Of a stretch of 64,000 nucleotides of DNA, positions 23,680 through 33,610 are shown piece by piece; positions within the stretch are counted from its first letter, which is position 1, and each line of letters opens with the position of its first letter. Origin of the DNA: Lineus longissimus. Lineage: Eukaryota; Nemertea; Pilidiophora; Heteronemertea; Lineidae. The DNA lies in NCBI RefSeq assembly GCF_910592395.1, contig NC_088319.1, positions 6,014,001-6,078,000 on the forward strand, in the 5' to 3' direction. The notes beneath the pieces were generated by a model. That model saw only the letters and a program-made list of their open reading frames with translations, had not been told where the DNA came from and did not search any database. The position numbers and the translations under genes were made by a program.

Positions 23680-24064
23680 AGACTAATAAGTGAAGAACTA
23701 GTAGGTAAAGAACTTCTACTTGCGCGAGACTGCTCTGATAAAATTATCATTGCAGAGACTACGGTGACGTACACATATATTTTTTACAATCAAAAATGCC
23801 CTCAAAAGACGACATGGAATGATTATTTTATTGATATTTCCTACTATATACCTTCCAATTATCACTTTATACAAATAGATCGGCGTTAGGTCGCATGCTT
23901 TTCTTTCCTGGTGACACTATAAAGCAAAATAGTTGCAACCCCGTAAATGCGCTATAAGTCCAATAATAAGTGACGGTGACCCGTTATAAATGTTTCGCCA
24001 GCTTCGCTTTTTTGCCGCTACGCGGCGCGTTGGGCCCTTGCGTCAAGTGCATGAATCTATATAG

Positions 24065-24754
24065 TTATTATAGTAGTCTTTCTCAATCCCGTGATACGTT
24101 CTTTCTTGGTGAGTTCAAGATATCCCTGTAGGTGGGGTGTTCCCTGCTTTCCAATCTCCTTCGATACATACATAAAGCGGTAGTTGATAAAGTATGGAAT
24201 TAGTGAAACCTTGGAAACACTGATAAACCTTGGAATATTCAATGTAAACCATGGAATCACTGTGCAAATAGCGCGGGAAATCGGGTGCGTTCCTTCCACG
24301 ATTTATACCCTCCCAACTGACAGTCTCGTCCCAGCTGACTTTATTGATAGCAATTTGCCAGTTAGTTCAGAAGCCAACATTTTTAATGTGGAGGATGACG
24401 TCATCAATTGGCAATGCGCTGTGGTCGTTAAAATATTTTATTTCTCTTCAATGGAAGCAAAAATTAGTTTTTATGATTGTTTTGTATTCCATAGACGATA
24501 AAGTATTATGCTCGGTACTAGATGCAGGAGATCATAGGACAAACACACACGTGAATAAAAAAAACCGCTTAGAACTGGTGACGTCACAAAGATCTCTGCA
24601 TCCCTCGATGCGTACTGGAAGATGTAAGAAATCGCTCACGGCGAAGGAAATTTTCATCCGCAAACTTCGGTAATAAACATACATGACTAGGCTTCTTTTA
24701 TTCATCGTTTGTTATAAAATATCAGTCAATCATAGACAATTAGGCCTAGACATA
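24065..24754. other. Non-coding DNA with half of an inverted repeat
   Basis: No gene is seen. About 70 bases at 24172-24245 (GGTAGTTGATAAAG, then repeats of ACCTTGGAA) are matched in inverse at 30350-30420, on the other side of Harbinger 2. Before that insertion the two halves were about 1 kb apart. Confidence 0.6.
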
Positions 24755-25080
24755 GGCCCGTATTCTTGAACCCACCTTTAAATAGGGCTAAAGTAGGCCT
24801 TTATTAAGGCCACCTTTACTAAGGAGTTCCTTTGTTAAAGGCACCTATAAGAAATGGTATTCAAGAACCACACTTTAACCTCCCTTATGTTAAGGTCCAC
24901 CTTTACCTCAAAGTTGCTAAAGGGTCCCTTTGAATAAGGGACACTTTCAATAAGGCTCCCTTTATCCTTATAATGATCTGAGGTAACAGGACGATGTCAG
25001 TTTTGAAGTCCCGTGTAATAACTATAGTGATTACACTACCATTGTTATATTATGCCGTGGTCTTGATCTGAAGTGAAGTA

Positions 25081-27190
25081 CTCTAGTCTCGATCTTGTAA
25101 GGACAGACAATACTAGGATACAGACAATACAGTAAACCCACCTACTCGACGCGGTGCTGAATAGGCTTTACTATTCCTTTATGTACAAGGGCCAATGACT
25201 CGCTGGACTAAGGTGTAGGCGTCACAACTGCACTGCATGTGCCCGCCTTGCGTTTCTCTTCGGCAAAGCCCATCGGTGATGTCATGCGTGTACAATGCTT
25301 TGTGAGGCCTGGGGACTGGACACAATAAACCTTGAATTGGATTCTGTAGAGCACGCATGTACTGTTTGTTGCTGAGGTTAACCGGTTTAATTGAGTAGAA
25401 CGGCTAAAACCAGCCACATGTCAACATACAGGGTGACCCAGCAAATACGATTTGACATTTTCAATGAAGTCCGGCTATCTGGGGTCCTTTACACCTAGGC
25501 CTAATCCAGTTCATGTTCAGGGTCAAGGAATGCCATTACATCCTCCTGATCATCATTGCCATCGGCAGGTAATTGGAGCGGTCCGTCGTCAATGTTGTCT
25601 GGACGAAAAGCCGTCTCAAAGCCATTGACGACGACCTGGACCTCCACTGCTTCCCATGCCCGACTGACAATGTTGATCACATTAACTAAGGAAATCTGGT
25701 CACAGGCACCCTGTTCATTAGTGTTTCTACTTTTCCAGTCCTTCCATTCTTTCCTGGCATGTTTCTTAAACGATGCCATAACAGACACATCTAAAGGCTG
25801 TGCAATTGAGGTACACCCCGCAGGTACCAAATCTATGATTCCCCCCCAGTTCCATCACTGCGTTCCCAAAGACCTCTGTTAGATGAACTCTGTATCGGTC
25901 CACGATAATAAAGAACTGATCGCAGTTTTCTCCCTGCACATGCGGCTCAAGAACAGTATCTGTCCAGTGTTCAATGGTGTCTTGCCTCATCCAGCCAGTA
26001 TCAGAAGTGGTAACTTTCACATTATGTGGCAGTTCTTGCTGAGCAACTTGCTCCATCTGCCTCACAAATCCACGACGAGGAAATGTTATGTGAGCTGGAA
26101 GTTTTACTGCTGTAGCAGCAATGCACAATGTAACGGTGCAACCTAACTTGGCATTTGCACGAGATGTCCGGATATCGACCGATTGCGCCCCTGTGGTTTC
26201 ACATGTATACACAGGACGACAATCCAATAGCAAGAAAGTTTCATCCATGTTGAAAAAGAATCCCATTGGTATCTGAAACTGTTCAACTACCCCAGCGACA
26301 TCATTTCTGAATTGCGCGACTCTAGCTGCGGCGTCTGCAGGGATCGTAGTAGTGTTTTTATTAGTCTTCCGAAAAGAAATCTTCTTTCTCTTCATGAAAT
26401 CGGTCACCCAACCTGCTGAGGCGTGGAATTCATGCCGAATCGGTCTAGAACGGACAATTTCATTCCGTCTGTCTTCTGCCAAGTTGTCCCACCACGTTTG
26501 GAAACGAGTGCTTTTACTTGGAGGTCCGAGACAGACACAACCAGACACTTTTGCCTTTCACCTACGAACCACTCATGGAGATTAGTTTCTACTTCAGGCC
26601 ATGTTCCGACATGATTTTCTCGTATTTTACGAATTTTACCATTTTTCTCGAACAGTACGGCATCTTGCTCCTCTCGGTCCCATTTCCGAAAGGTGGAGGG
26701 CGGAATTCTGTGATGATTTGCAAATTCATCACTACTGGCGACTGTCCCGTTCGCCAAGGCCTCTACACAATCGGATAGATACCGAATTTTTTCACTGATA
26801 CCATAGCTACGTCGACGCTTTCTTAGCGGTGGTACATCCATGACAGCACATGTAGGCCTACAGCAAGCCAGAGTGTACAGGCCAAAAATGACATGACAGT
26901 ACCGGCTTATGAAGATGACCCAGTAAACGTCAGCTAGGCCTATAAACCTCATCAATTTCATAATGCAATAGTATTGTGAAGAATTCGGAAGACTAGCCCA
27001 TGACAATTGGCCTACAATTCCAGGTTACCACTCTGATCTGCATGACAGGGTTGATCGGACACATTGATTTTGGTCCTAGGAGTCGCGTGGCCCCTCTACA
27101 CAAAAGAAAAGTAACGCCTATTCAGTACCGCGTGGAGTGGGTGGGTTTACTGGGGTTGTATTGTCTGTCCTTACAAGATCGAGTCTAGAG
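25081..27190 (-). mobile_element. Tigger/pogo transposon, copy 1, nested in Harbinger 2
   Basis: Terminal inverted repeats (CTCTAGTCTCGATCTTGTAA on the left, near-complement on the right) are flanked by TA on both sides (25079-25080 and 27191-27192), the target of Tc1/mariner/pogo elements. A second inverted block, CAGTAAACCCACC, lies just inside each end. One broken transposase gene fills the minus strand. Confidence 0.88.
25501..26841 (-). pseudogene. Tigger/pogo transposase, frameshifted
   Basis: From ATG 26841 (MDVPPLRKRRRSYG) the protein shows a Psq/CENP-B-type helix-turn-helix (FANHHRIPPSTFRKWDRE), then the linker region with LHEWFVGERQKCL. The DDE/D domain follows with the first Asp in FNMDETFLLLD, the second in FFIIVDRYRVH and the third in SIAQPLDVSVMASFK. 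The frame changes near 26500 and again near 25840, so three consecutive frames are needed to follow the protein and this copy is dead. All three catalytic Asp residues remain. Compare the unbroken relative at 39383-40783. Confidence 0.88.
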
Positions 27191-27284
27191 TATATGCAGC
27201 TAGGCCTAAATACATGAGAGTTCATTGGGTAGTGCGGCTGTGGAAGCGACAAGTAATTGTACTCAAATTTTGCGGACAACCAAC

Positions 27285-28577
27285 ATGCTGAAAACAGGAA
27301 AAACCAACGGTTCTCCGGATGACGGCAAAACACAAAAATCGCGTAGACGGTTCAGTGAAATAGAAAAACAGTTACTAATGCAACTGGTCACTAAGGAAAA
27401 GCATATACTAGACCAGCGGGAAAATACTACTAAGGTTCTGACTGCCAAAAATGGAGCCTGGGACAGAATCACGAAAAAGTTCAATGCGCAGCCAGGTATC
27501 AAACCTTGCGATACTACACAGCTTAAGAAAGTTATCGATAATTTGAAAGTGAAGGCAAAGAAAGACGTTGCACAGGAAAAGAAATGTCGCCAACTGACAG
27601 GAGGTGGATCTATGGATAAAGATTCCGTCGCTGATGATGTATCCCACATGGTAGCATCCTATTGTAGCGAAGTACTCCACCCACTGGATAACGACTTTGA
27701 CGATGATACAGGGTATCATAAACCAGAAGGTAAAGTATTGACTCAATACTATACAGCATTGTTTTAATCGAAATAAATAATCTGCCACATTGTGGTGGCT
27801 CATAACTGATAACACTCATCACAAAAAGGTAGCACTAATTCGTTCAAATTAATTTTCAACTCTTTTCACTCTTCGTATTAAACTGACAGTCCAATATATG
27901 GCTCCGTTCTCCAAGTACCACGTATCCATCACACACATGATAACTGCATTGAATTTAAGAGCATTAATTAGGGTCCTTTTCCAGCTTTATGGAATTGAAG
28001 CCACAGAAACAAAACTGTTCAGCATTTATCTAGACCAAACGGAAAACTAAAAATGTTTTACTTCTGGCTTAAGCAAGAGGTTTAAAAAGGTCTCTATTGA
28101 ATCAAAATGGCAAATTGAATTCTTCAAAACCTCGGTTTTTCAGCCAAGAAAACAAAGCCATCCGCTGGCGCCGGAAAGCCTGACGACTACGAGGACTCAT
28201 CTGAATCTGATGAACCCCAAGTCATTGAAGAATTAGACGAACCAAACACACCCAAGACTGAAGCCCGCTGTACTCGAAACGTGAAGGAGAGGCCCCGTAG
28301 TAAATCTCCATCAGCCGTAGGCAACCGCGCGAACGCAGTTGATTCAGCTTTGGCAATGCAGAGGGAAGAGCACGAGTTCCAGATGAAGTATCTGGAGAAC
28401 AAAATTAAATTTGAAAAAGACGAGCACGAACAACGGATGGAGGTGTTCAGGTTGCAGCAGTCGTTTTGGACGAAGCTGAATAGTCGAGGATTCCAAGCAG
28501 TCACAATGCCAGGCGCCACAGCCAACAATGCTGTTGATGACTACCAACTATCTTCACCAGTTTATACACAGTTGTAA
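27285..28577 (+). CDS. Harbinger Myb/SANT-like accessory protein, two exons (292 aa)
   Basis: Exon 1 is 27285-27729 and exon 2 is 28144-28577, joined by a GTAAAG donor and a TTTTTCAG acceptor with matching phase. The frame is open to TAA. Residues about 18-105 form a Myb/SANT-like basic helical domain (RRRFSEIEKQLLMQLV, then NGAWDRITKKFNA, then a Lys-rich helix ending QLTGGG). An acidic linker follows, and then a coiled coil at about 235-265 (EEHEFQMKYLENKIKFEKDE). By family knowledge it binds transposon ends and escorts the transposase to the nucleus. It is the intact equivalent of the broken gene at 230-1222. The upstream region is interrupted by Tigger 1, which may silence it. ATG 27285 is the first Met with a good downstream domain. 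Confidence 0.85.
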
Positions 28578-28668
28578 TAGGTAAACTTGTTACTTTTGAT
28601 GCACAATTAAATCCCTTTGGTACATTGTACATGAACAGCAGATCAAAATAATTGTCAATAAATTGTGC

Positions 28669-29706
28669 TTATTGAAAATGTTGTTGAACAATTGTTTGTC
28701 TGATAGAAGCACCCATGACATTATCATCCCTATCGACTACAGGGACATCGTCATCCTCAGCCTCAGCCTCTTCACCAACATCTGGCTCCTTCAGATCAAT
28801 GGCAATATTGTGCAATACTGCAGTCGCAGTGATGACGGACATTGCTGTGTCAAGCTTCACTCTTATACCCTGTTTCAAACACGGAAATTTGCGTTTCCAT
28901 ATACCAAACATTATTTCAACTGCAGATCTTGTACTCTTGTGTGATCTGTTGTATCGCCTTTGTGCACGGCCAGCTGGGTTCCGAAATGGCGTCATTAAAA
29001 ATGGTAGGCAAGCGTAGCCTTTATCTCCAAGCAGAAGGCCTTCGAATTGGCGTTGTTCAAGCTGGAAACAAATCCGGCTGTTATCGAAAATCCGTGAATC
29101 ATGAGTTGACCCCGGCCATCGATTAACAATGTTGATGAATTTCAGATCTGTATCTGCGATGCCTTGAACATTCAGCGACATGAAACCCTTGCGACATCTA
29201 TAAATTTCACGTTCGTCCAAGCTTGGGGCTTCGATGGGCACATGAACTCCGTCAACGCAACCTAGCACATCAGGAAAACCATACTGTTCATAGAATTTCC
29301 TTTTATTTTCAACAGCTTCCTGTCCAATTGGAAAACGAATTACTTCGGCTCGTTTTCTTGTTAACAGTCCTGAAACCCTTTTAACAAGTCTTGAAGCCGA
29401 TGGCTGGGACACTCCTTGCAAATCTCCGTGAACGATCTGAAACGAACCTGTCGCATAGTAACGGAGTGCAACTAGCACTTGGGTCCTTGGTGACATGGGG
29501 TGTCCACGATTGTTCTCAGGTTCCGGGATGTCGTCGCCAATGAAGTGCATCAGCTGGTTAAATCCATCCTTGGTGAACCGAAATCGATCAAAAAAGGCGT
29601 CGTCACTGAAATCATCCTCTCGAAACTGAGGAAGCAGTGTCCGGATGCGTGGCATACGCACATTGACGTCATAAAGACGCACTAGTCGGTTGACATAATC
29701 GCCCAT
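28669..29706 (-). CDS. PIF/Harbinger DDE transposase (345 aa), intact
   Basis: The single-exon frame starts at ATG 29706 (MGDYVNRLVRLYD). It shows the usual order: a helical N-terminus (FRFTKDGFNQLMHFIGDDI), the HTH-like QGVSQPSASRLVKRVSGLL, the first catalytic Asp in GCVDGVHVPIEAPS, NRWPGSTHDSRIFDNS, the second Asp in LLLGDKGYACLPFLM and the Glu in RSAVEIMFGIWKRKFPCL. It ends with TATAVLHNIAIDLKE and an acidic tail. Length and motifs are complete. It converges on the Myb gene, with about 90 bases between the stop codons. It would excise and insert the element at TWA-like sites. Confidence 0.95.
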   Translation of the reverse strand: MGDYVNRLVRLYDVNVRMPRIRTLLPQFREDDFSDDAFFDRFRFTKDGFNQLMHFIGDDIPEPENNRGHPMSPRTQVLVALRYYATGSFQIVHGDLQGVSQPSASRLVKRVSGLLTRKRAEVIRFPIGQEAVENKRKFYEQYGFPDVLGCVDGVHVPIEAPSLDEREIYRCRKGFMSLNVQGIADTDLKFINIVNRWPGSTHDSRIFDNSRICFQLEQRQFEGLLLGDKGYACLPFLMTPFRNPAGRAQRRYNRSHKSTRSAVEIMFGIWKRKFPCLKQGIRVKLDTAMSVITATAVLHNIAIDLKEPDVGEEAEAEDDDVPVVDRDDNVMGASIRQTIVQQHFQ

Positions 29707-29983
29707 CGCTGAGTTATCAGAAGAGATCCTTCCACATCGGCTACTAAAGGGAGACTAAAGGATACTCCAGACCAACCTTATGTTTAAAGGCCTCCTTACA
29801 GCAATTTAAAGCATTTCCTGTAATGAAGGAAGGTTCTAGAAATGGCCCAACCTTTGCTTAAGGAAGATACATAAAGGAGTCCTTTAGCCAGAAATAAAGG
29901 TTGGTTCTTGAAATGAAATTTAGCTAAAGGTTGACTTAAAGTCTCCCTTAGTGTTAAAGGAGGGTTCAAGAATACGGGCCATA

Positions 29984-30427
29984 GTCGTCAACCTTATCCA
30001 TGCATAATGCATGACAGGCCCCCAATTTTCTCTGTATCACCCTGTATGAACAGACCGATCCGTAGTTCAAATAGGCCCCGCGTGGTGGTGGCGTATTTAT
30101 AAGAGGAGCGCTATTGGTCCATATTATGGGTGTGTGGTGGGCGTGTCTTCCCATATTTGGGAGATCAGTACTGTACACTGGAGGCGAGGTACAACTGGGT
30201 TGTTCTAAAATATAGACTATTGAATCGGATATGCGACAGATTTCTAAATTACCATAAAATTCCGATCTGATCATGTAAGAATAAGCTCCAAATGTTGATT
30301 CGTAACCACGTTAGGTTCGAATGGCATTATTTCATGTTTTTATGCATTTTTAGGACTGATTCCAAGGTTTATCACTGGTTCCAAGGTTTCACTGATTCCA
30401 AGCTTTATCAACTACCACATAAAGCAG
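29984..30427. other. Non-coding DNA between Harbinger 2 and the gypsy element
   Basis: No gene is seen. It contains the second half of the inverted repeat described at 24172-24245 (here 30350-30420). Confidence 0.5.
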
Positions 30428-30718
30428 TGTAATCGGCTCGAAATGGGCATAGTTTATATTTAACTTTCCGGGTGTTAATAGGGCCTACTAAAGGGTTCGC
30501 CCTCTTTTCGTGTACTCTCATTATTATATAATATGTTAGTATATTATGAGGCGGCGACTGTTTGTAGAGAGTGCCATGCTGACCGGTCTGAGGAACGGAT
30601 ATATATATAAGATGTCGATCGGAATAAAATGTTTATACCATAAGCTGTAGTGTACGTCCCGTGAATTTGAAAACTCGCACCAGGAACTCGGAGTGGCCAT
30701 CGGTGAAAAGGGGCTACA
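30428..30718 (+). repeat. 5' LTR
   Basis: It begins TGTAATCGGC and ends GGGGCTACA (TG...CA ends). It holds a TATA-like ATATATATAAG near 30601 and an AATAAA near 30623, the promoter and polyA signal expected of an LTR. Confidence 0.92.
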
Positions 30719-30723
30719 TCTTT

Positions 30724-30732
30724 TGGGGGCTC
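30724..30732 (+). other. Primer-binding site, tRNA-Pro type
   Basis: TGGGGGCTC, five bases after the LTR, matches the first nine bases of the well-known complement to the tRNA-Pro 3' end. The match weakens after this point. Confidence 0.65.
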
Positions 30733-32209
30733 AGCCGTTTGTGAGAACTATTTTGTGATATTGTTGATTCGGGACAGGGCAATGTGTTGGTTGATCGTGC
30801 AAGTGATTTGCGAGTCGGACTGATTCGTTTTTATATATATCTTTCAAAGTCGTGGTAATGGATCCTGTGTGCAGTATACGTGTGTCGCTGAAGTTGTGGT
30901 GTTGGTAATCTTCTGTTCGTTGTCCGAACGTTGTTTGGTTCATGGATATGGCAAGCCGCCATATTTAGTTTGGAGGATTCGCCGTCATTGCTGTTTTCTT
31001 GACGAGTAGTTTTGCCGGTATGTGCTCGTGGGCCCACATTACTGTGTATTGATTTTACGCGCGCCTCGCGAACTTTGGGCGGTGAATGTGATGTTGTTTT
31101 CGCAACGTGATATATAATTGACGCTTGACGATTGACGGCGCAGTGGACGTTGGACGTTTTGACTGTTGTGACCTTAGACAGGCACTTGACTTGACATTTT
31201 AGTTTGAATATAATTTTGAACTTTTGCCTTTAATTTGACATAAACTTTTATGCATTTGCTTTTCGCTTGTTTTGCATGCTATGATGTGATATGATATTGA
31301 GGGACCGTCATATCATTTCATAACATTTTGATTTATATGCATTTAACTGTTTGTTGAGATGAACTATATTTTGCCTTACTTATTGCATATATTTGGTTTT
31401 CATGCTGCATGTTGTTGAATAATTGCTTTGGGTTCGTTCTGGTTCAACTTGAATGGTGATTATTTGGTATATCATATAGTACTTTTCAATTTTTGATAAG
31501 TTGTTACATGTTATTGCATGACGGTTTATATGTCATGCACGGTTTAAGTTGACCACTATGACTGGTTTAAGGCAGTATTTATTTGACTTGTACTGTTGCG
31601 TGAATGTGAGTGTGAGTCGTTGATTTGTTTGGATGTCAATTATTTCTAGGAGGGACAGGAGATATTGTTGACTGCATAGTTCAGGTCAAGGTTTGGATAG
31701 TGGTTATTAAATTGTTCATTGGTGGATGAAAATTGTTTTGAAGGTGGCTTGGTCAGTTGGTGATAGACTCAATCCAAATTTATTTGATATAGTCAGAGTG
31801 AAAGTGCCGCATTGAGTTCAAATTTAAGTATAATCTGATCATTATTTTCAATAGTTCAAATTATAGTATAGTGACAGATCAGTTACGAATTTTCAATTGC
31901 AGCATTTCTTTCAAGATCAACATTTTCAATTCCAGTACTTCTTTGAGTTTCAATTTCAGCATCCCTGTTGAGGTCAATCACTACCATAGTACCTCCTGCG
32001 GCCCGCAATATGTACATATATAATTTGATATTCAACAGCTCTTGCTCACGTACCTAGTAATGCATATAATCAGTCCAGTTTTGCAAAACATTATAGATTT
32101 TCAGATGATGATGAGATTATATACCTGTTGACTGAATAGTTATCAACTCGGCAGCCGTGTTATATTTCATAGAATTCATTTTTACTCCGTAGTTTTATAA
32201 TTGTCGATT
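30733..32209 (+). other. Long untranslated leader of the gypsy element
   Basis: About 1.5 kb without a convincing reading frame lies between the primer site and gag. It is unusually long for a Ty3/gypsy leader and presumably carries packaging signals. No specific structure is assigned. Confidence 0.5.
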
Positions 32210-33610
32210 ATGGCTGAGGGAGGCAAGGATAGAGTGGCTACATTCCACGATATAACTGCCATGTTGAAGCAGTTACACCATAGTGATCGCCAACAGATCA
32301 TTGATGCGTTGAGTAGAAGTGTGAGCACTGATGATCAGGGTGAGGCAGAACAGGAATATGTGGATATGGAAAGAGTGGGTCATTTGGACCAAATGCCTCC
32401 GTTGGGGGAGGAAATAGAAGTTCAAGATATCGTGCATCCATTTTCGTATGGGAATACGGTACGGCCATCTATAAGGGGTACCGGCCGTGGGATTTTGTCA
32501 CATACCAATAGGCCTAGATCAAATCCTCTTGGGGCAAGGGTTGGCCTAGATGTAAAACCGGCCGGGGTCAGTGTACATAATCAGGGTAAACCACCAAGTC
32601 ATGTATATACAAAGGGAAGAGGACTTCCCATCCATAGTACCCCTAAACAGGTGCCTTTACCCCCCATCGGATCTGAGCGAAGACGCTCACGTTTATACTC
32701 CGGCAATCAGTTTTCTATTTCAGCTGGGAACGAGTCGAGGTATTTTGTGAATACGCCTCGTTTACCAAATTTTACGGGCGACAAAAAGTCCGAGGTATCC
32801 TATAGACAGTGGAGGGCTGAGACTAAAGGTCTCTTGCAAGATGTTGGCCTTCCACTGCAGACGATTTTAACGGCAATTAGGAGGTCATTAAAGGGTATGG
32901 CTGCTGAGTGTTTATTACAGTATGGAGACGACATCAACCCATATGATGTAATAACAGATTTTGATAGATTGTTCGGAGAAGTCCTGACTTCTGAACAGGT
33001 CCTCGCCAAGTTTTATGCGGCATCCCAGGAGCCTGACGAAGGTGTCACTGCCTGGGGATGTAGGCTTCGGGAGATTTTGTCCCGTTGTCCCGATGAAGAG
33101 TATAGGACGGGCAAATACGCCGCATCTATTTTGCGCCAAAAATTCTTTTCAGGACTCCGGCATGACAGGATAAAGACGGCTGTCCGTCACTATTTTGACC
33201 AGGGGGAGGATTTTAACAAATTATTGGTGTCTGCTAGAGCGGTGGAGCAGGAGTCTGGGGTAATCAAGCCCAAGCCCATCAGTCAACTGTCAGCTAGTTC
33301 TACTGCTCCGGAGGTCGAGACGATGGACCTTATTCTGAAGAAGATTGTTGCCTTGGAAGGTCAAGTAGCGGACTTGAAAAAAACTCAAGCCCGCGAAAAG
33401 GCCAAAGTCAAGGACACACTTTATTCTTCTATTCCTGTTACAGAGACGGCAGATGGCAATCAAGCCAAGACGTATTTCCCTGGAAAATGCAATTATTGTC
33501 ACAAAAAGGGACACAAGGTGGCAACTTGTTATCGCCGTATAAATAAAGAGGCCGGTAATTTAAACGGGCAGGAACCCGCGGACGGAGGCATCCGCGGGGG
33601 AAAACCGTAA
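32210..33610 (+). CDS. Gypsy Gag (capsid and nucleocapsid)
   Basis: The frame from ATG 32210 encodes 466 residues. The N-terminal third is polar and likely disordered. The central region (about 185-350: FTGDKKSEVSYRQWRAE, then a helical stretch ending EESGV-like) resembles the retrotransposon Gag capsid fold. Near residue 425 is a CCHC zinc knuckle, CNYCHKKGHKVATC (C-X2-C-X4-H-X4-C), which binds the RNA genome. The frame is intact and ends in TAA inside the frameshift region, where the pol frame is already open. The upstream TTG at 32201 is not a likely start. The protein forms the cytoplasmic virus-like particle. Confidence 0.92.
   Translation: MAEGGKDRVATFHDITAMLKQLHHSDRQQIIDALSRSVSTDDQGEAEQEYVDMERVGHLDQMPPLGEEIEVQDIVHPFSYGNTVRPSIRGTGRGILSHTNRPRSNPLGARVGLDVKPAGVSVHNQGKPPSHVYTKGRGLPIHSTPKQVPLPPIGSERRRSRLYSGNQFSISAGNESRYFVNTPRLPNFTGDKKSEVSYRQWRAETKGLLQDVGLPLQTILTAIRRSLKGMAAECLLQYGDDINPYDVITDFDRLFGEVLTSEQVLAKFYAASQEPDEGVTAWGCRLREILSRCPDEEYRTGKYAASILRQKFFSGLRHDRIKTAVRHYFDQGEDFNKLLVSARAVEQESGVIKPKPISQLSASSTAPEVETMDLILKKIVALEGQVADLKKTQAREKAKVKDTLYSSIPVTETADGNQAKTYFPGKCNYCHKKGHKVATCYRRINKEAGNLNGQEPADGGIRGGKP
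33559..33598 (+). promoter_or_regulatory. -1 ribosomal frameshift signal between gag and pol
   Basis: A slippery heptamer TTTAAAC at 33559-33565 is positioned with TTA AAC in the gag frame. A 9-base spacer follows, then a perfect 8-bp GC-rich stem (CCCGCGGA 33575-33582 with TCCGCGGG 33591-33598) and an 8-base loop. Moving back one base opens the protease frame without a stop, and gag ends shortly after at 33608-33610. This is the canonical layout of -1 programmed frameshifting. Confidence 0.85.

Larger units (their letters stand above)
21297..24044 (-). mobile_element. Unclassified repeated element, copy A
   Basis: The whole segment recurs inverted at 46684-49831 with very few differences. 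Read on the minus strand it starts GACGCAAGGGCCCAACGCGC and ends AATACTTCTGG. It has no terminal inverted repeats and no target duplication. It holds a 26-bp hairpin near one end (21363-21426), a 10-bp hairpin near the other (23655-23679), and a direct repeat of about 140 bp (21953-22090 and 23513-23651). On the minus strand, 22249-22040 and the adjoining frames have coding-like stretches (HINEEVQPPTFHLTSVRPAA), but these are broken. No family is recognised. Confidence 0.8.
21168..24064. mobile_element. Small palindromic MITE split by element A
   Basis: Two head-to-head copies of the same end sequence (21168-21232 starting CTATAGATCCATGCACTTGA, and 21233-21296 continuing at 24045-24064 to end TGCATGAATCTATATAG) would form a MITE of about 150 bp. 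It is interrupted precisely between CCCAAT and AAGTGC by 2.75 kb of element A. The uninterrupted order is visible at 16056-16085. Confidence 0.65.
24755..29980. mobile_element. PIF/Harbinger DNA transposon, copy 2 (genes intact)
   Basis: The terminal inverted repeats begin GGCCCGTATTCTTGAACCCA at 24755 and end with the near-complement at 29980. Each is flanked by ATA (24752-24754 and 29981-29983), a 3-bp target duplication. Subterminal DNA on both sides is rich in short TTTAAAGG/CCTTTA strings in both orientations. A Myb-like gene (27285-28577) and a transposase gene (28669-29706) converge, both intact. A Tigger element (25081-27190) is nested between the left TIR and the Myb gene, probably in its promoter region. 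Confidence 0.92.

Noticed and set aside
21297-24044. Canonical Helitron identity for copies A and B
   Set aside because: The ends do not read TC at the 5' side or CTRR at the 3' side, and the insertion sites are not A-T. Only the lack of a target duplication and the end hairpins fit.
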